From positions 1-34,308 of the forward strand of contig JAGWRZ010000073.1 in the NCBI GenBank assembly GCA_028876365.1: a stretch of 34,308 bases of DNA, in the 5' to 3' direction. Below the pieces are notes generated by a model. It searched no databases, had not been told where the DNA came from, and worked only from the letters and a program-made list of their open reading frames with translations. Origin of the DNA: Acidobacteriota bacterium. GTDB taxonomy: Bacteria > Actinomycetota > Thermoleophilia > Gaiellales > Gaiellaceae. The position numbers and the translations under genes are program-made. Positions 8,608 to 16,298 of the stretch are shown here, piece after piece. The first letter of the stretch is position 1. Each line of letters starts with the position of its first letter.

Positions 8608-8970
8608 ATGCGCCCGCCCTACGGTGGGCGCATGAACCCCTATCCTCCATTTCAGGGCCGGGGCTTCGGCTTCGGCCAGGGCTTCGTCCACGTCCACGAC
8701 CGGCTCGGCGACACGCCGCTGCAGTGGGCGACGTTCGCCCTCGTCCTCCTGATCGCGCTCACCCTCGGCGCGCTCGTCGTCGCCCGCCTCGCCGGCGGCC
8801 CGCCGCGGCGGCACCGCTTCCGCATGCGCGGCGGCAGGCCCGACCCGTTCGAGGTGCTGCGCATGCGGTTCGCGAGCGGCCAGATCAGTCGCGAGGAGTA
8901 CCAGCAGGCCGTGAGCGACCTGGCCGTGGACGCGCCGACCGGGCCGCAGCCCCCTGCACCACCTGCCTAG
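8608..8970 (+). CDS. Small SHOCT-domain membrane protein
   Basis: The 120-aa protein has a short Gly/Phe-rich N-terminus and one transmembrane helix (about residues 45-63). It also has a C-terminal SHOCT motif, DPFEVLRMRFASGQISREEYQQAVSDL, and a Pro-rich tail. SHOCT domains are short helical modules of unknown, possibly oligomerising, function. The start at 8608 has AAGGGG upstream. A second in-frame ATG at 8632 lies immediately after a hairpin and is a credible alternative. Confidence 0.75.
   Translation: MRPPYGGRMNPYPPFQGRGFGFGQGFVHVHDRLGDTPLQWATFALVLLIALTLGALVVARLAGGPPRRHRFRMRGGRPDPFEVLRMRFASGQISREEYQQAVSDLAVDAPTGPQPPAPPA
8610..8631 (+). promoter_or_regulatory. Hairpin between two candidate start codons
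   Basis: GCGCCCGCC, CTAC and GGTGGGCGC form a 9-bp stem with one G-T wobble and a 4-nt loop. It sits between ATG 8608 and ATG 8632. It could be the permease terminator (27 nt after its stop) or could affect start choice. It has no T-run. Confidence 0.35.
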
Positions 8971-9034
8971 CGGAGTGGCGCTCGCCAACAAGCCGCGACA
9001 CAGCCGTTATTTCGCCAAGCCCTCCTACCAGCGG

Positions 9035-9679
9035 TCAGTGGCCGTTGCTCGAGAAGTGCATGTAGTCCTTCGTCGAGCCGTACCAGGATCCGCCCCACCC
9101 CCAGCCGACCGAGGCGAACGCGGAGACGACGGCAGGCGTGACCATGCCCTTCCGCAGCGGCGTGCGCTTCATGAACGAGACCGAGACCTTGTCCCGCGCC
9201 TGGCCGCACCCGACGTAGGGATTCTCGATCGGGTTGACGTCGATCGCGTCCCCATAGGCGTGCATCGACCAGGTGCCGGTCGTCGCCTTGTTGCCGTTGC
9301 ACGGTGAGGCGGCGGCCTGCCGGCAGGAGAAGACGTACGTCACGTCGAGGTCCTTCGGCCACGCGCTCACGGGGCCGTACGCATCGCTCAGCTGCATGTG
9401 GTGGATCTCGTAGTGCATGGCGTAGAACTTCCGGAAGACGGTGGTGAGCGGGGCGACCGCGTTCGCATTCATGACGAGCTGGCCCGTGTGCACCCGGCCG
9501 TCCCAGCCCCAGTAGCTCAGGGTGAGAAGCCGCAGGCCCGAGAACGGGACCGGGCACTTCGAGCTCCAGTGGTCGCTCGCGACGAGCTCGTGCTTCGCGA
9601 GCGGCGTGAGCGGCTGGGCGGTGGCGTGGAACGCCTGCGCGGAGAGGGCGGCGAGAACGGCGGCGACGACGAAGCGCAC
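9035..9679 (-). CDS. Secreted M15-family D,D-/L,D-peptidase-like protein
   Basis: The 214-aa protein has a signal peptide (MRFVVAAVLAALSAQAFHATA). Its C-terminal M15C/VanY-like domain has SMHAYGDAIDVNP (zinc ligands His140 and Asp147) and STKDYMHFS (His208, with Asp205 as likely catalytic acid). These metallopeptidases cut peptidoglycan stem peptides outside the membrane. Two Cys pairs (for example around residues 119-127) could form disulfides. The GTG start gives a clean signal peptide. Neighbours do not define a pathway. Confidence 0.82.
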   Translation of the reverse strand: MRFVVAAVLAALSAQAFHATAQPLTPLAKHELVASDHWSSKCPVPFSGLRLLTLSYWGWDGRVHTGQLVMNANAVAPLTTVFRKFYAMHYEIHHMQLSDAYGPVSAWPKDLDVTYVFSCRQAAASPCNGNKATTGTWSMHAYGDAIDVNPIENPYVGCGQARDKVSVSFMKRTPLRKGMVTPAVVSAFASVGWGWGGSWYGSTKDYMHFSSNGH

Positions 9680-9707
9680 GCATCAAGTGTGCCCTGGATC
9701 GGGAAAG

Positions 9708-10121
9708 TCAGTCGAGCTCGGCGAGGCGGCGCAGCAAGGCGACCGCTTCGGCGAGGACAGCCTGCTCGTGCGGGGTGAACTCCTCGGCGATCGCCTGCGA
9801 GAGCCAGTCCTCCCGGCGGCGCCGTTCGCGGCGGATGAAGTCGCGGCCCTCCTGCGTCAGCTCGACGAGGAGGCTGCGGCGATCCGCGGCGTCCGGCCTC
9901 CGTTCCACGAGCCCGTCTCCCTGCAGCTCCGCGACGATCTCGGCCATCGACTGGGGCCGCATGCGCTCGGCCGCGGCGAGGCCGCTCGTCGTCTGCGGCC
10001 CGTTCCGGTCGAGACGGCTGAGGACGGCGAGCTGCGACGTCGGCCGCACCGCATCGGTGCGCAGCCGCCGCAGGAGCTGTCCGAGGACGGCGCGAAGCTC
10101 GGTCGCGACGCTCTGTCGCAT
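9708..10121 (-). CDS. MarR-family transcriptional regulator
   Basis: The 137-aa protein has a MarR winged helix. The recognition region MRPQSMAEIVAELQGDGLVERRPDAADRRSLLVELTQEG (about residues 53-92) contains the DxRS wing. It is transcribed divergently from the MFS exporter across 41 bp that hold two adjacent operator-like palindromes, so it very likely represses the exporter and itself and responds to an exported compound. TATCCT lies 6 nt before the ATG and there is no Shine-Dalgarno, so a leaderless mRNA is likely. Confidence 0.93.
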   Translation of the reverse strand: MRQSVATELRAVLGQLLRRLRTDAVRPTSQLAVLSRLDRNGPQTTSGLAAAERMRPQSMAEIVAELQGDGLVERRPDAADRRSLLVELTQEGRDFIRRERRRREDWLSQAIAEEFTPHEQAVLAEAVALLRRLAELD

Positions 10122-10125
10122 TCGT

Positions 10126-10151
10126 ACAGGATACCTGTTCAGGCTACCTGT
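10126..10151. promoter_or_regulatory. Tandem MarR operators overlapping both divergent promoters
   Basis: Two abutting 13-mers, ACAGGATACCTGT (10126-10138) and TCAGGCTACCTGT (10139-10151), each have CAGG/CCTG arms. The second touches the TATAAT box (10151-10156) of the exporter. The first covers the TATCCT box (minus strand, 10128-10133) of marR. Binding would block both promoters. Confidence 0.7.
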
Positions 10152-10156
10152 ATAAT
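10151..10156 (+). promoter_or_regulatory. TATAAT -10 box, leaderless exporter transcript
   Basis: A consensus TATAAT is followed by 6 nt and then the GTG start at 10163. The expected transcription start coincides with the first base of the start codon. No Shine-Dalgarno could fit. Confidence 0.65.
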
Positions 10157-10162
10157 TGACCC

Positions 10163-11854
10163 GTGCGGGAGTACAAGTGGATCGCGCTCTCGAACGTCAC
10201 CCTGGGCGTGCTGCTCGCGACGCTCGACGCGTCCATCGTCCTCATCGCCATGCCGGACATCTTCCGCGGCATCCACCTCTCCCCGCTCGAGCCGGGAAAC
10301 AGCTTCTACCTCCTGTGGATGATCCTCGGCTATCTCGTCGTCACGAGCGTGCTCGTCGTCGGCCTGGGCCGGCTCGGCGACCTGTTCGGGCGCGTGCGCA
10401 TGTACACGCTCGGGTTCGCGATCTACACCGTCGCGTCGCTCCTCCTCACGATCGACTGGATGCACGGCCAAGCCGGCGCGGACTGGCTGATCGGCTTCCG
10501 GCTCGTGCAGGGCGTCGGGGCCGCGTTCCTCATCGCGAATTCGGCGGCGATCCTCACGGACGCGTTTCCCGCGAACCAGCGCGGGCTCGCGCTCGGCCTC
10601 AACAACGTCGTCGGGATCAGCGGGCAGTTCATCGGCCTGGTCGTCGGCGGTCTCCTCGCTCCCGTCGACTGGCGGCTCATCTTCCTCGTCTCCGTCCCGT
10701 TCGGCCTGCTCGGGACGGTGTGGTCGCACCGGAGGCTGCGCGAGATCGGCGAGCGCAACCCGGCGCCGATCGACTGGGCCGGGAACCTCACCTTCGCGCT
10801 CGGCCTCGTCCTCGTCATGATCGGCATCACGTACGGCATCCGGCCGTACGGGCACAGCACGACGGGCTGGGCGAGCCCCTTCGTCGACAGCTGCCTTGCG
10901 AGCGGCGTCGTGCTCATCGCCGCGTTCACGTTCCTCGAGTCGCGCATCGCGCACCCGATGTTCAAGCTTCCGCTCTTCCGGATCCGCGCATTCACGTTCG
11001 GCGTCCTCTCGAGCTTCCTTTCGGCGATCGCGCGCGGCGGCCTGATGTTCATGCTCATCATCTGGCTGCAGGGGATCTGGCTTCCGCAGCACGGCTACAG
11101 CTTCGCGCGCACGCCGCTCTGGGCCGGGATCTACATGCTGCCGTTGACGATCGGCTTCCTCGCAGCCGGGCCGGTGTCGGGCTTCCTCTCCGACCGCTTC
11201 GGCGCGCGGCCCTTCGCGACGACCGGAATGATCGGCTCCGTGTTCAGCTTCGTGCTGCTCGACACGCTGCCCGTGAACTTCTCCTACCCGCTGTTCGCCG
11301 GAGCCCTGCTCTTGATGGGGCTGTCGATGGGCGCGTTCGCCTCGCCAAACAGGGCCGGGGTGATGAACAGCCTTCCCGCCGGCGACCGCGGCGCCGGCGG
11401 CGCGATGAACCAGACGTTCCAGAACGGTGCGCAGGTCCTGTCGATCGGGATCTTCTTCACGCTGATGATCCTCGGCCTCGCGGCGACGCTTCCGGCCTCC
11501 CTCGCCGCGGGGCTGGAGGCGCACGGCGTGCCGGCGGCGACCGCGCAGCACGCGGCGCACCTGCCGCCCGTCTCGGTGCTCTTCGCCGCCTTCCTCGGCT
11601 ACGACCCGGTGCGCACGCTCGTCGGTTCGTCCGTCATCCGCCACCTCTCCTCCGTGAACGCGGCGGCCGTGTCGAACCACGACTTCTTCCCGAACCTCAT
11701 CGCGGAGCCGTTCCGCTCCGGCCTGCACAAGGCGTTCGCATTCGCGATCATCGCCTGCGCGCTCGCGGCGCTCATGTCGTGGTCGCGCGGCGCCCGCACG
11801 CCCGTGCGGAGCGTCTCCGCCGTCACCGACAGCTCCGAGCCCGACACGATCTAG
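10163..11854 (+). CDS. MFS multidrug exporter, DHA2 (EmrB/QacA) type
   Basis: The 563-aa protein fits a 14-helix DHA2 drug:H+ antiporter. TLDASIVLIAMPDI in helix 1 is the family motif D1 region. GRLGDLFGRVRMYTLG is motif A in the loop between helices 2 and 3. GFRLVQGVGAAFLIANSAAI is motif B, and LALGLNNVVGISGQFIGLVVGG is motif C. It is an inner-membrane exporter of small, often lipophilic compounds. The divergent marR and operators indicate ligand-induced expression. The start is GTG, with TATAAT immediately upstream. Confidence 0.93.
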   Translation: MREYKWIALSNVTLGVLLATLDASIVLIAMPDIFRGIHLSPLEPGNSFYLLWMILGYLVVTSVLVVGLGRLGDLFGRVRMYTLGFAIYTVASLLLTIDWMHGQAGADWLIGFRLVQGVGAAFLIANSAAILTDAFPANQRGLALGLNNVVGISGQFIGLVVGGLLAPVDWRLIFLVSVPFGLLGTVWSHRRLREIGERNPAPIDWAGNLTFALGLVLVMIGITYGIRPYGHSTTGWASPFVDSCLASGVVLIAAFTFLESRIAHPMFKLPLFRIRAFTFGVLSSFLSAIARGGLMFMLIIWLQGIWLPQHGYSFARTPLWAGIYMLPLTIGFLAAGPVSGFLSDRFGARPFATTGMIGSVFSFVLLDTLPVNFSYPLFAGALLLMGLSMGAFASPNRAGVMNSLPAGDRGAGGAMNQTFQNGAQVLSIGIFFTLMILGLAATLPASLAAGLEAHGVPAATAQHAAHLPPVSVLFAAFLGYDPVRTLVGSSVIRHLSSVNAAAVSNHDFFPNLIAEPFRSGLHKAFAFAIIACALAALMSWSRGARTPVRSVSAVTDSSEPDTI

Positions 11855-11863
11855 GAGGCGTTA

Positions 11864-12520
11864 GTGCGCATTCGCTGGTACGGACAATCCGCGTTCCTGC
11901 TCTCGGGGACCGAGCGCGTCTTCATCGACCCGTTCGGCGATCTCGGCGAGTCCGCCCGGGCGCGCGGGATGGAGTTCGGCTATCCCCCGATCGACGCCCA
12001 GGCGGATGTCCTGCTCGTCACCCACGAGCACGCTGACCACAACGCCGTCGATGCCGTCACGGGCGAGCCGGCCGTGTTTCGCGCGACGCCCGGGCGGTTC
12101 GCGTCGCCGATCGGCGAGATCGTCGGCGTCGCATCCGAGCACGACGACCTCGCCGGCACGGCGCGCGGGGCGAACACGATCTTCCGCTTCACCCTCGACG
12201 GGCTCCGCTTCTGCCACCTGGGCGACTTCGGCCAGGCGGCTCTGCGACCGGAGCAGCGCGCGGCGATCGGCGCGGTCGACGTGCTGTTCGTTCCCGCGGG
12301 CGGCGGCCCGACGATCGGCGGAGAGCCGGCCGCGGCGGTCGTGCGTGCGATCGGGCCGCGCGTCGTCGTGCCGATGCACTATCGGACGGAGAGGGTGAAC
12401 TTCCTCGACCCGCCGGACGCCTTCCTCGCCGCGATCGGGCTGCCGGTGGCGAAGGCCGGCTCGAGCGAGGTCGAGGTGGACGCCGAGACCGAGGGCGTCG
12501 TGCTCCTCGCGACGCCGTGA
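11864..12520 (+). CDS. Metallo-beta-lactamase-fold hydrolase (UlaG/UPF0173-like)
   Basis: The 218-aa cytoplasmic protein starts RIRWYGQSAFLL and carries the metal motif THEHADHN (His54, His56, Asp58, His59). Further candidate ligands are in ASEHDD, LGDFGQ and VVVPMHYRTE. This layout is typical of the small UlaG/YtkL-like MBL-fold group. The substrate is unknown. A GGAGG lies 7 nt before the GTG start, and it follows the exporter by 9 nt, so the two are probably co-transcribed. Confidence 0.88.
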   Translation: MRIRWYGQSAFLLSGTERVFIDPFGDLGESARARGMEFGYPPIDAQADVLLVTHEHADHNAVDAVTGEPAVFRATPGRFASPIGEIVGVASEHDDLAGTARGANTIFRFTLDGLRFCHLGDFGQAALRPEQRAAIGAVDVLFVPAGGGPTIGGEPAAAVVRAIGPRVVVPMHYRTERVNFLDPPDAFLAAIGLPVAKAGSSEVEVDAETEGVVLLATP

Positions 12521-12705
12521 CCGTAACCGGGACGCGCGTGCCGCCGTTGATCCGGTGGATGGCGCCCGAGACCGATGAGCACCAGCGCCCGGCCGAGGAC
12601 TGGCCGATGCCGACCCGAGACGTCCTGCTGACGCTTCAGCGCCTTCCCGACTGGGGCCTCGCGGAGCCGCAGGAACGGGCAGCCGATCAGAGACCTGCGG
12701 CGTAA
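12517..12705 (+). CDS. Possible 62-aa unknown protein
   Basis: This is a short ORF whose GTG overlaps the upstream stop as GTGA. Its third codon positions are GC-rich, as expected of a real gene here, but I recognise no domain and the sequence (MTVTGTRVPPLIRWM...) has no feature beyond charge. It fills an otherwise empty gap before the DUF5996 gene. It may be spurious. Confidence 0.25.
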   Translation: MTVTGTRVPPLIRWMAPETDEHQRPAEDWPMPTRDVLLTLQRLPDWGLAEPQERAADQRPAA

Positions 12706-12708
12706 TCT
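12703..12708 (+). promoter_or_regulatory. Candidate leaderless -10 box for the DUF5996 gene
   Basis: TAATCT is followed by 6 nt and the ATG at 12715. There is no ribosome-binding site. Confidence 0.45.
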
Positions 12709-12714
12709 CGCCAC

Positions 12715-13608
12715 ATGCAGCTGCCCGACCTTCGGATCGCCGGCTGGCGTCCGACGAAGGACACGCTGCACCTGTATGCGCAGATCGTCGGGAAGATGCG
12801 GCTCGCGGCGACGCCGCCCCGCAACCACTGGTGGCACGCTCCGCTCTACGTCGACGTCCGCGGCCTGACGACCGGAACGCTGAGGCGCGGCGGCGCCTCC
12901 TTCGCGATCTCCTTCGATCTCGTCGACCAAGAGCTCGTCGTGCGCACGATCGGCGGCGCGTCGCGTTCGTTCGCGCTGGCGGACGGTCTCTCGGTGGCGG
13001 AGTTCGACGGGCGCCTCCACGCTGCGCTCGCCGACCTCGGCGTCGACGTCGAGATCGACGAGAGGCCGTTCGGCGTGCCGGCGTTCACGACGCCATTCCG
13101 CGAGGACACCGAGCACGCGTCATGGGATCGCGAGGCGGTGGTGCGGTTCCATCGTGCGCTCGACTGGGCGAGCTCCGTGATGGAGGAGTTCAGCGGCCGG
13201 TTCGTCGGCAAGCAGAGCCCGGTCCAGCTCTTCTGGCAGAGCTTCGACCTCTCGCTGACCCGGTTCTCCGGCAGGCCCGGCCTCTCGCTGGACGATGTCG
13301 TCAACCGGGAGGCGTACACGCACGAGGTGATCCTCTTCGGCTTCTGGATGGGCGGCGACGAGACGTTCCCCGACGCGTCGTTCTACGCGTTCATGCAGCC
13401 CTCGCCGGTGGGGTGGCGCGAGACGTCCATCGCCGGCGGGCAGTGGACGAAGATCGGGCTCACCGTCCTCCCGTGGGAGACGGTGCGCGCGGCGCCCGAT
13501 CCCCGGGCGCTCGTCCTCGCCTTCCTGCAGTCGGCCTACGAGGCGGCCGCAGGCTGCGCAGGATGGGATCTCCCGGCGCTCGCCTCGGCCGGACATCCCG
13601 TGCAATGA
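12715..13608 (+). CDS. DUF5996-family protein
   Basis: The 297-aa protein begins with the family pattern TKDTLHLYAQIVGKMRLAATPPRNHWWHAPLYVDVRGLTTG. Later it has FWQSFDLSLTRFSGR and HEVILFGFWMGG, which I associate with DUF5996. No catalytic role is known to me. There are no membrane segments and no signal peptide. The next gene overlaps its stop (ATGA) if the upstream ATG of that gene is used. Confidence 0.75.
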   Translation: MQLPDLRIAGWRPTKDTLHLYAQIVGKMRLAATPPRNHWWHAPLYVDVRGLTTGTLRRGGASFAISFDLVDQELVVRTIGGASRSFALADGLSVAEFDGRLHAALADLGVDVEIDERPFGVPAFTTPFREDTEHASWDREAVVRFHRALDWASSVMEEFSGRFVGKQSPVQLFWQSFDLSLTRFSGRPGLSLDDVVNREAYTHEVILFGFWMGGDETFPDASFYAFMQPSPVGWRETSIAGGQWTKIGLTVLPWETVRAAPDPRALVLAFLQSAYEAAAGCAGWDLPALASAGHPVQ

Positions 13609-13637
13609 TCCCTGCGGCGGGGGCGCCGTCAGCCGGC

Positions 13638-14240
13638 ATGAGCGAAACCACATGTCACATGTCGATCTCGCTCGACGGCTATGTCGCGGGCCCCGATCAG
13701 AGCCTCGAGCAGCCTCTCGGCCGGGGCGGGCTCGAGCTCCATCACTGGCACCTCGACGAGCCGCTGAGCGAGGCCGACGCTCGCGTGCGCGATCTGCTCC
13801 TGCGTCCACGCGGCGCGTACGTGATGGGTCGCAACATGTTCGGGCCGATTCGCGGCCCCTGGAAGGACGACTGGCGTGGCTGGTGGGGCGCCGAGCCGCC
13901 GTACCACGCCCCCGTGTTCGTTCTCACCCACCATCCGCGCGACCCGATCTCGATGGAGGGCGGGACGACGTTCCACTTCGTCACCGATGGCTTCGACGCC
14001 GCCTTCGCGCGCGCGTCGGAGGCGGCGGGCGAGAAAGGCGTCGACATCGCCGGCGGCGCGTCCACGGTGCGCCAGGCGCTCGCCGCAGGCGTGATCGACG
14101 AGCTCGTCCTCGATTTCGTCCCCGTCCTGCTCGGCGACGGGGAGGGTCTCTTCGAGGGCGTCCCCGATCCCGGCCTCGAGCCGGTGGAGGTGATCCACTC
14201 GCCGCTCGCGACCCACGTCCGCTATCGCATCGCCCGCTGA
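13638..14240 (+). CDS. Dihydrofolate reductase/RibD C-terminal-like reductase
   Basis: The 200-aa protein starts MSETTCHMSISLDGYVAGPDQS, the standard N-terminus of the RibD_C/DHFR-like family. YVMGRNMFGP and VDIAGGASTVRQALAAGVIDEL (the nucleotide-binding GG segment) follow. Members probably bind NADPH, but the natural substrate is usually unknown. ATG 13638 matches family starts best. ATG 13605 is in frame, adds 11 residues and overlaps the DUF5996 stop as ATGA, so coupling from the upstream start is possible. Confidence 0.85.
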   Translation: MSETTCHMSISLDGYVAGPDQSLEQPLGRGGLELHHWHLDEPLSEADARVRDLLLRPRGAYVMGRNMFGPIRGPWKDDWRGWWGAEPPYHAPVFVLTHHPRDPISMEGGTTFHFVTDGFDAAFARASEAAGEKGVDIAGGASTVRQALAAGVIDELVLDFVPVLLGDGEGLFEGVPDPGLEPVEVIHSPLATHVRYRIAR

Positions 14241-14254
14241 CCGGTCGAGGAGGC

Positions 14255-14278
14255 GGGGGCCCGCCTGCCGGGGCCCCT
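14255..14278. terminator. GC-rich stem-loop between convergent genes
   Basis: GGGGCCC (14256-14262) pairs with GGGCCCC (14271-14277) around an 8-nt loop, with one extra G-T pair outside. It lies between the RibD-like gene and the convergent secreted-protein gene and could end both transcripts. It has no T-run. Confidence 0.4.
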
Positions 14279-14300
14279 CGCCATGCGTGCCGTGGACGAG

Positions 14301-14810
14301 CTATGCGCCGGTGACGGTGCAGGTGAAGGTGGAGCTGCCGGCCGGTTGAGGCGGGCCGGGGAACCCGGTCACGCCGTCCTCGGTCGGATGGCTCGTCGCG
14401 GTGGAGTACGCGAGCTGTTCCGACTGGCCGGGAGCGAGGGCAGGAAGCGTGTAGAAGAAGATGTCGGCCCAGTTCCCGGGAATGAACTGGGACGTCAGGC
14501 CTGCGAAGTAGGGCGACATGTCGATCGGCGCTCCGCCGTCGACGCTGAGCGTGTTCGTCGACTCGTTCAGCCACGCGACAACCTGGCCGATGTGCGCAGC
14601 CCCCCAACCGGCAAAGGCCGTGAACGGCGTACCGGCGGGGACCGTGGTGGAGCCCCCGTTCGCGAAGCACCCGACAACAGCCACATAGGAGCCGCCTGGT
14701 GCCGGCCTCGTGTAGCCCTGGTCGTGCGGATTGTCGGCCGCCTGCGCTGCGGCGCCGAGAAGCAGTGCGGCCGTCAGCGCGGACACCGCGAGCACCAGCG
14801 CCTTCCTCAT
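14301..14810 (-). CDS. Secreted protein of unknown function
   Basis: The 169-aa protein has a clear signal peptide (MRKALVLAVSALTAALLLGAAAQAA). ATG 14810 is chosen because GAAGGAGG lies 7 nt upstream; the longer ORF in the track adds implausible sequence. The mature part is rich in Gly, Pro, Thr and Ala with only two Cys (VVGCFANGG and FTCTVTGA). These could form a disulfide linking N- and C-terminal strands of an Ig-like or beta-sandwich fold. That fold is a guess. It diverges from a LysR gene, which may regulate it. Confidence 0.72.
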   Translation of the reverse strand: MRKALVLAVSALTAALLLGAAAQAADNPHDQGYTRPAPGGSYVAVVGCFANGGSTTVPAGTPFTAFAGWGAAHIGQVVAWLNESTNTLSVDGGAPIDMSPYFAGLTSQFIPGNWADIFFYTLPALAPGQSEQLAYSTATSHPTEDGVTGFPGPPQPAGSSTFTCTVTGA

Positions 14811-15106
14811 TTCCAGACCTCCTTCGTCGGACCCGGAACGAAATGCGACCGACACGGCCGGCTCCGGATCGAGTTTTGCTCCATCACGCCGGCCGATCAG
14901 GGGACCACGGTCGGAGTTGTGGAGTCCATCTCGGTGGCGCCCGACGGTACGTGGTCGCCCGGGGAACCGATCGCGACCGGGAAGTCCGAGCGTGAAACGG
15001 AGCTTCACGTGGGCCCTCACCGCAGAGACCGTAGACGGCTCGTCTGCGAGGCACAAAGGGCGATTCGATACTTGATTTATGGCGAGAACGCATTGAAGAT
15101 CGGGTC
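14811..15106. other. Intergenic region between divergent secreted-protein and lysR genes
   Basis: These 296 bp hold the Shine-Dalgarno of the minus-strand gene and the presumed divergent promoters. I see no RNA gene, no convincing ORF and no clear LysR T-N11-A box. An AT-richer stretch at 15061-15082 could hold the lysR promoter. Confidence 0.4.
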
Positions 15107-16048
15107 GTGGTGGACATCGAGCTGCGGCAGCTCCGCTACTTCGTCGCCGTTGCCGACGAGCTGCATTTCTCGCGGGCCGCAGCCCGGCTTCGCCTCGACC
15201 AGCCGACGTTGAGCCGGCATGTCCGGCGTCTCGAGCAGGGGCTCGGAGTGAAGCTGTTCGAAAGGACGACGCGTAACGTCGCCTTGACGGAAGCCGGCCG
15301 GGTCTTCCTGCAAAAGGCGCGCGACGTACTCGAGGCGGCCGAATCCGCGGTGAGCACCGTGCGCGACGCCGCTGAGGGTCGCACCGGCATGTTGCGGGTC
15401 GGAATGATGGTTCAGACTGCCGAGCCGCTTCGCTCAGCCGCGCTCAACCTGTTCGAGGAGCGCTATCCGAATGTGGAGTTGAAGCTGACGAGCTACCCGT
15501 TCGTCGATCCGTCGTGCGGCCTCGAAGCGCGTGGAACGGACGTGGCATTCGTCTGGTTGCCGATCGAGCATCCGCAGATCGAGACCGAGCGTCTGTTCGA
15601 CGAACCGCGGTACTTCATCGTCGCGGACCATCATCGGCTCGCGGGCAAGAGCTCGATCCGCCGCGAGGAGGTCGAGGATGAACCTTTCTTCACCTGGCCC
15701 GAAAGCTGGGGCCTGAGCGCGACCACGATGTCGTGGGGGGACTTCTTCCAACTCCAGCCGAAGCTCGATGGCACGCGGCGCGTTTCGCACGTCCACGTTC
15801 GAGACGAGAATGAATGGCTCGACTCCCTCGTCCGCGGACGGGCGATCAGCACCACGCCCGAATCGATGAAGACGTACTACCCGTGGCCCGGGATCCGGTA
15901 CATCCCCGCCGAGGGAATCGATCCCGTCGTCGCAGCCATCGCCTGGCGACGCGACGAAGACAATCCTTTCGTCAGGAACTTCGTTCAGATCGTGCGTGAC
16001 CTACGTGACGCAGGGGCGGAGCGCCCGCTGCCGATCGCCGTCGGCTGA
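15107..16048 (+). CDS. LysR-family transcriptional regulator
   Basis: The 313-aa protein has an N-terminal winged helix, ELRQLRYFVAVADELHFSRAAARLRLDQPTLSRHVRRLEQGLGVKLFERTTRNVALTEAGRVFL. A periplasmic-binding-protein-type effector domain from about residue 90 follows. Two adjacent GTG codons (15107 and 15110) are equally possible starts; the second gives the commoner MDIELRQ. The divergent secreted-protein gene is its most likely target, but the effector cannot be named. Confidence 0.93.
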   Translation: MVDIELRQLRYFVAVADELHFSRAAARLRLDQPTLSRHVRRLEQGLGVKLFERTTRNVALTEAGRVFLQKARDVLEAAESAVSTVRDAAEGRTGMLRVGMMVQTAEPLRSAALNLFEERYPNVELKLTSYPFVDPSCGLEARGTDVAFVWLPIEHPQIETERLFDEPRYFIVADHHRLAGKSSIRREEVEDEPFFTWPESWGLSATTMSWGDFFQLQPKLDGTRRVSHVHVRDENEWLDSLVRGRAISTTPESMKTYYPWPGIRYIPAEGIDPVVAAIAWRRDEDNPFVRNFVQIVRDLRDAGAERPLPIAVG

Positions 16049-16059
16049 GGTGCGCCGCT

Positions 16060-16277
16060 CTCAAGGTTTCGAGGCGCACGTCGGTGTGGCCGCGCCTCTC
16101 GGCGTGGATCGCTGTTGCGAGAGCGTACGCGTCCGGTAGTTTCAGTCCGGTTCGCACGCGGACTGCGGCGGCGCGCCGGGCGAGCGTCTCTTCGACGAGG
16201 TCGTCGGCACGAACAAGCTCGAGGCCCCCCGGTCCGACAACCTCGATGTGAACCCCGTCACCTGAGAGTCGGGCCGT
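16060..16277 (-). pseudogene. C-terminal remnant of a PIN-domain (VapC-like) gene
   Basis: An open minus-strand stretch after the TGA at 16278-16280 reads GVHIEVVGPGGLELVRADD, then LARRAAAVRVRTGLKLPDAYALATAI, which is the C-terminal half of a PIN nuclease. The N-terminal DTNV block with the first catalytic Asp is missing, and after VRLETL the similarity stops. It lies just downstream of the intact PIN gene and is probably the residue of a second toxin gene. Confidence 0.5.
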
Positions 16278-16298
16278 TCAGCGTCGATTGATCGCGAA

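Noticed and set aside
10139-11728. 529-aa minus-strand ORF antisense to the MFS exporter
   Set aside because: It is a highly charged repetitive shadow; the plus frame has all MFS motifs.
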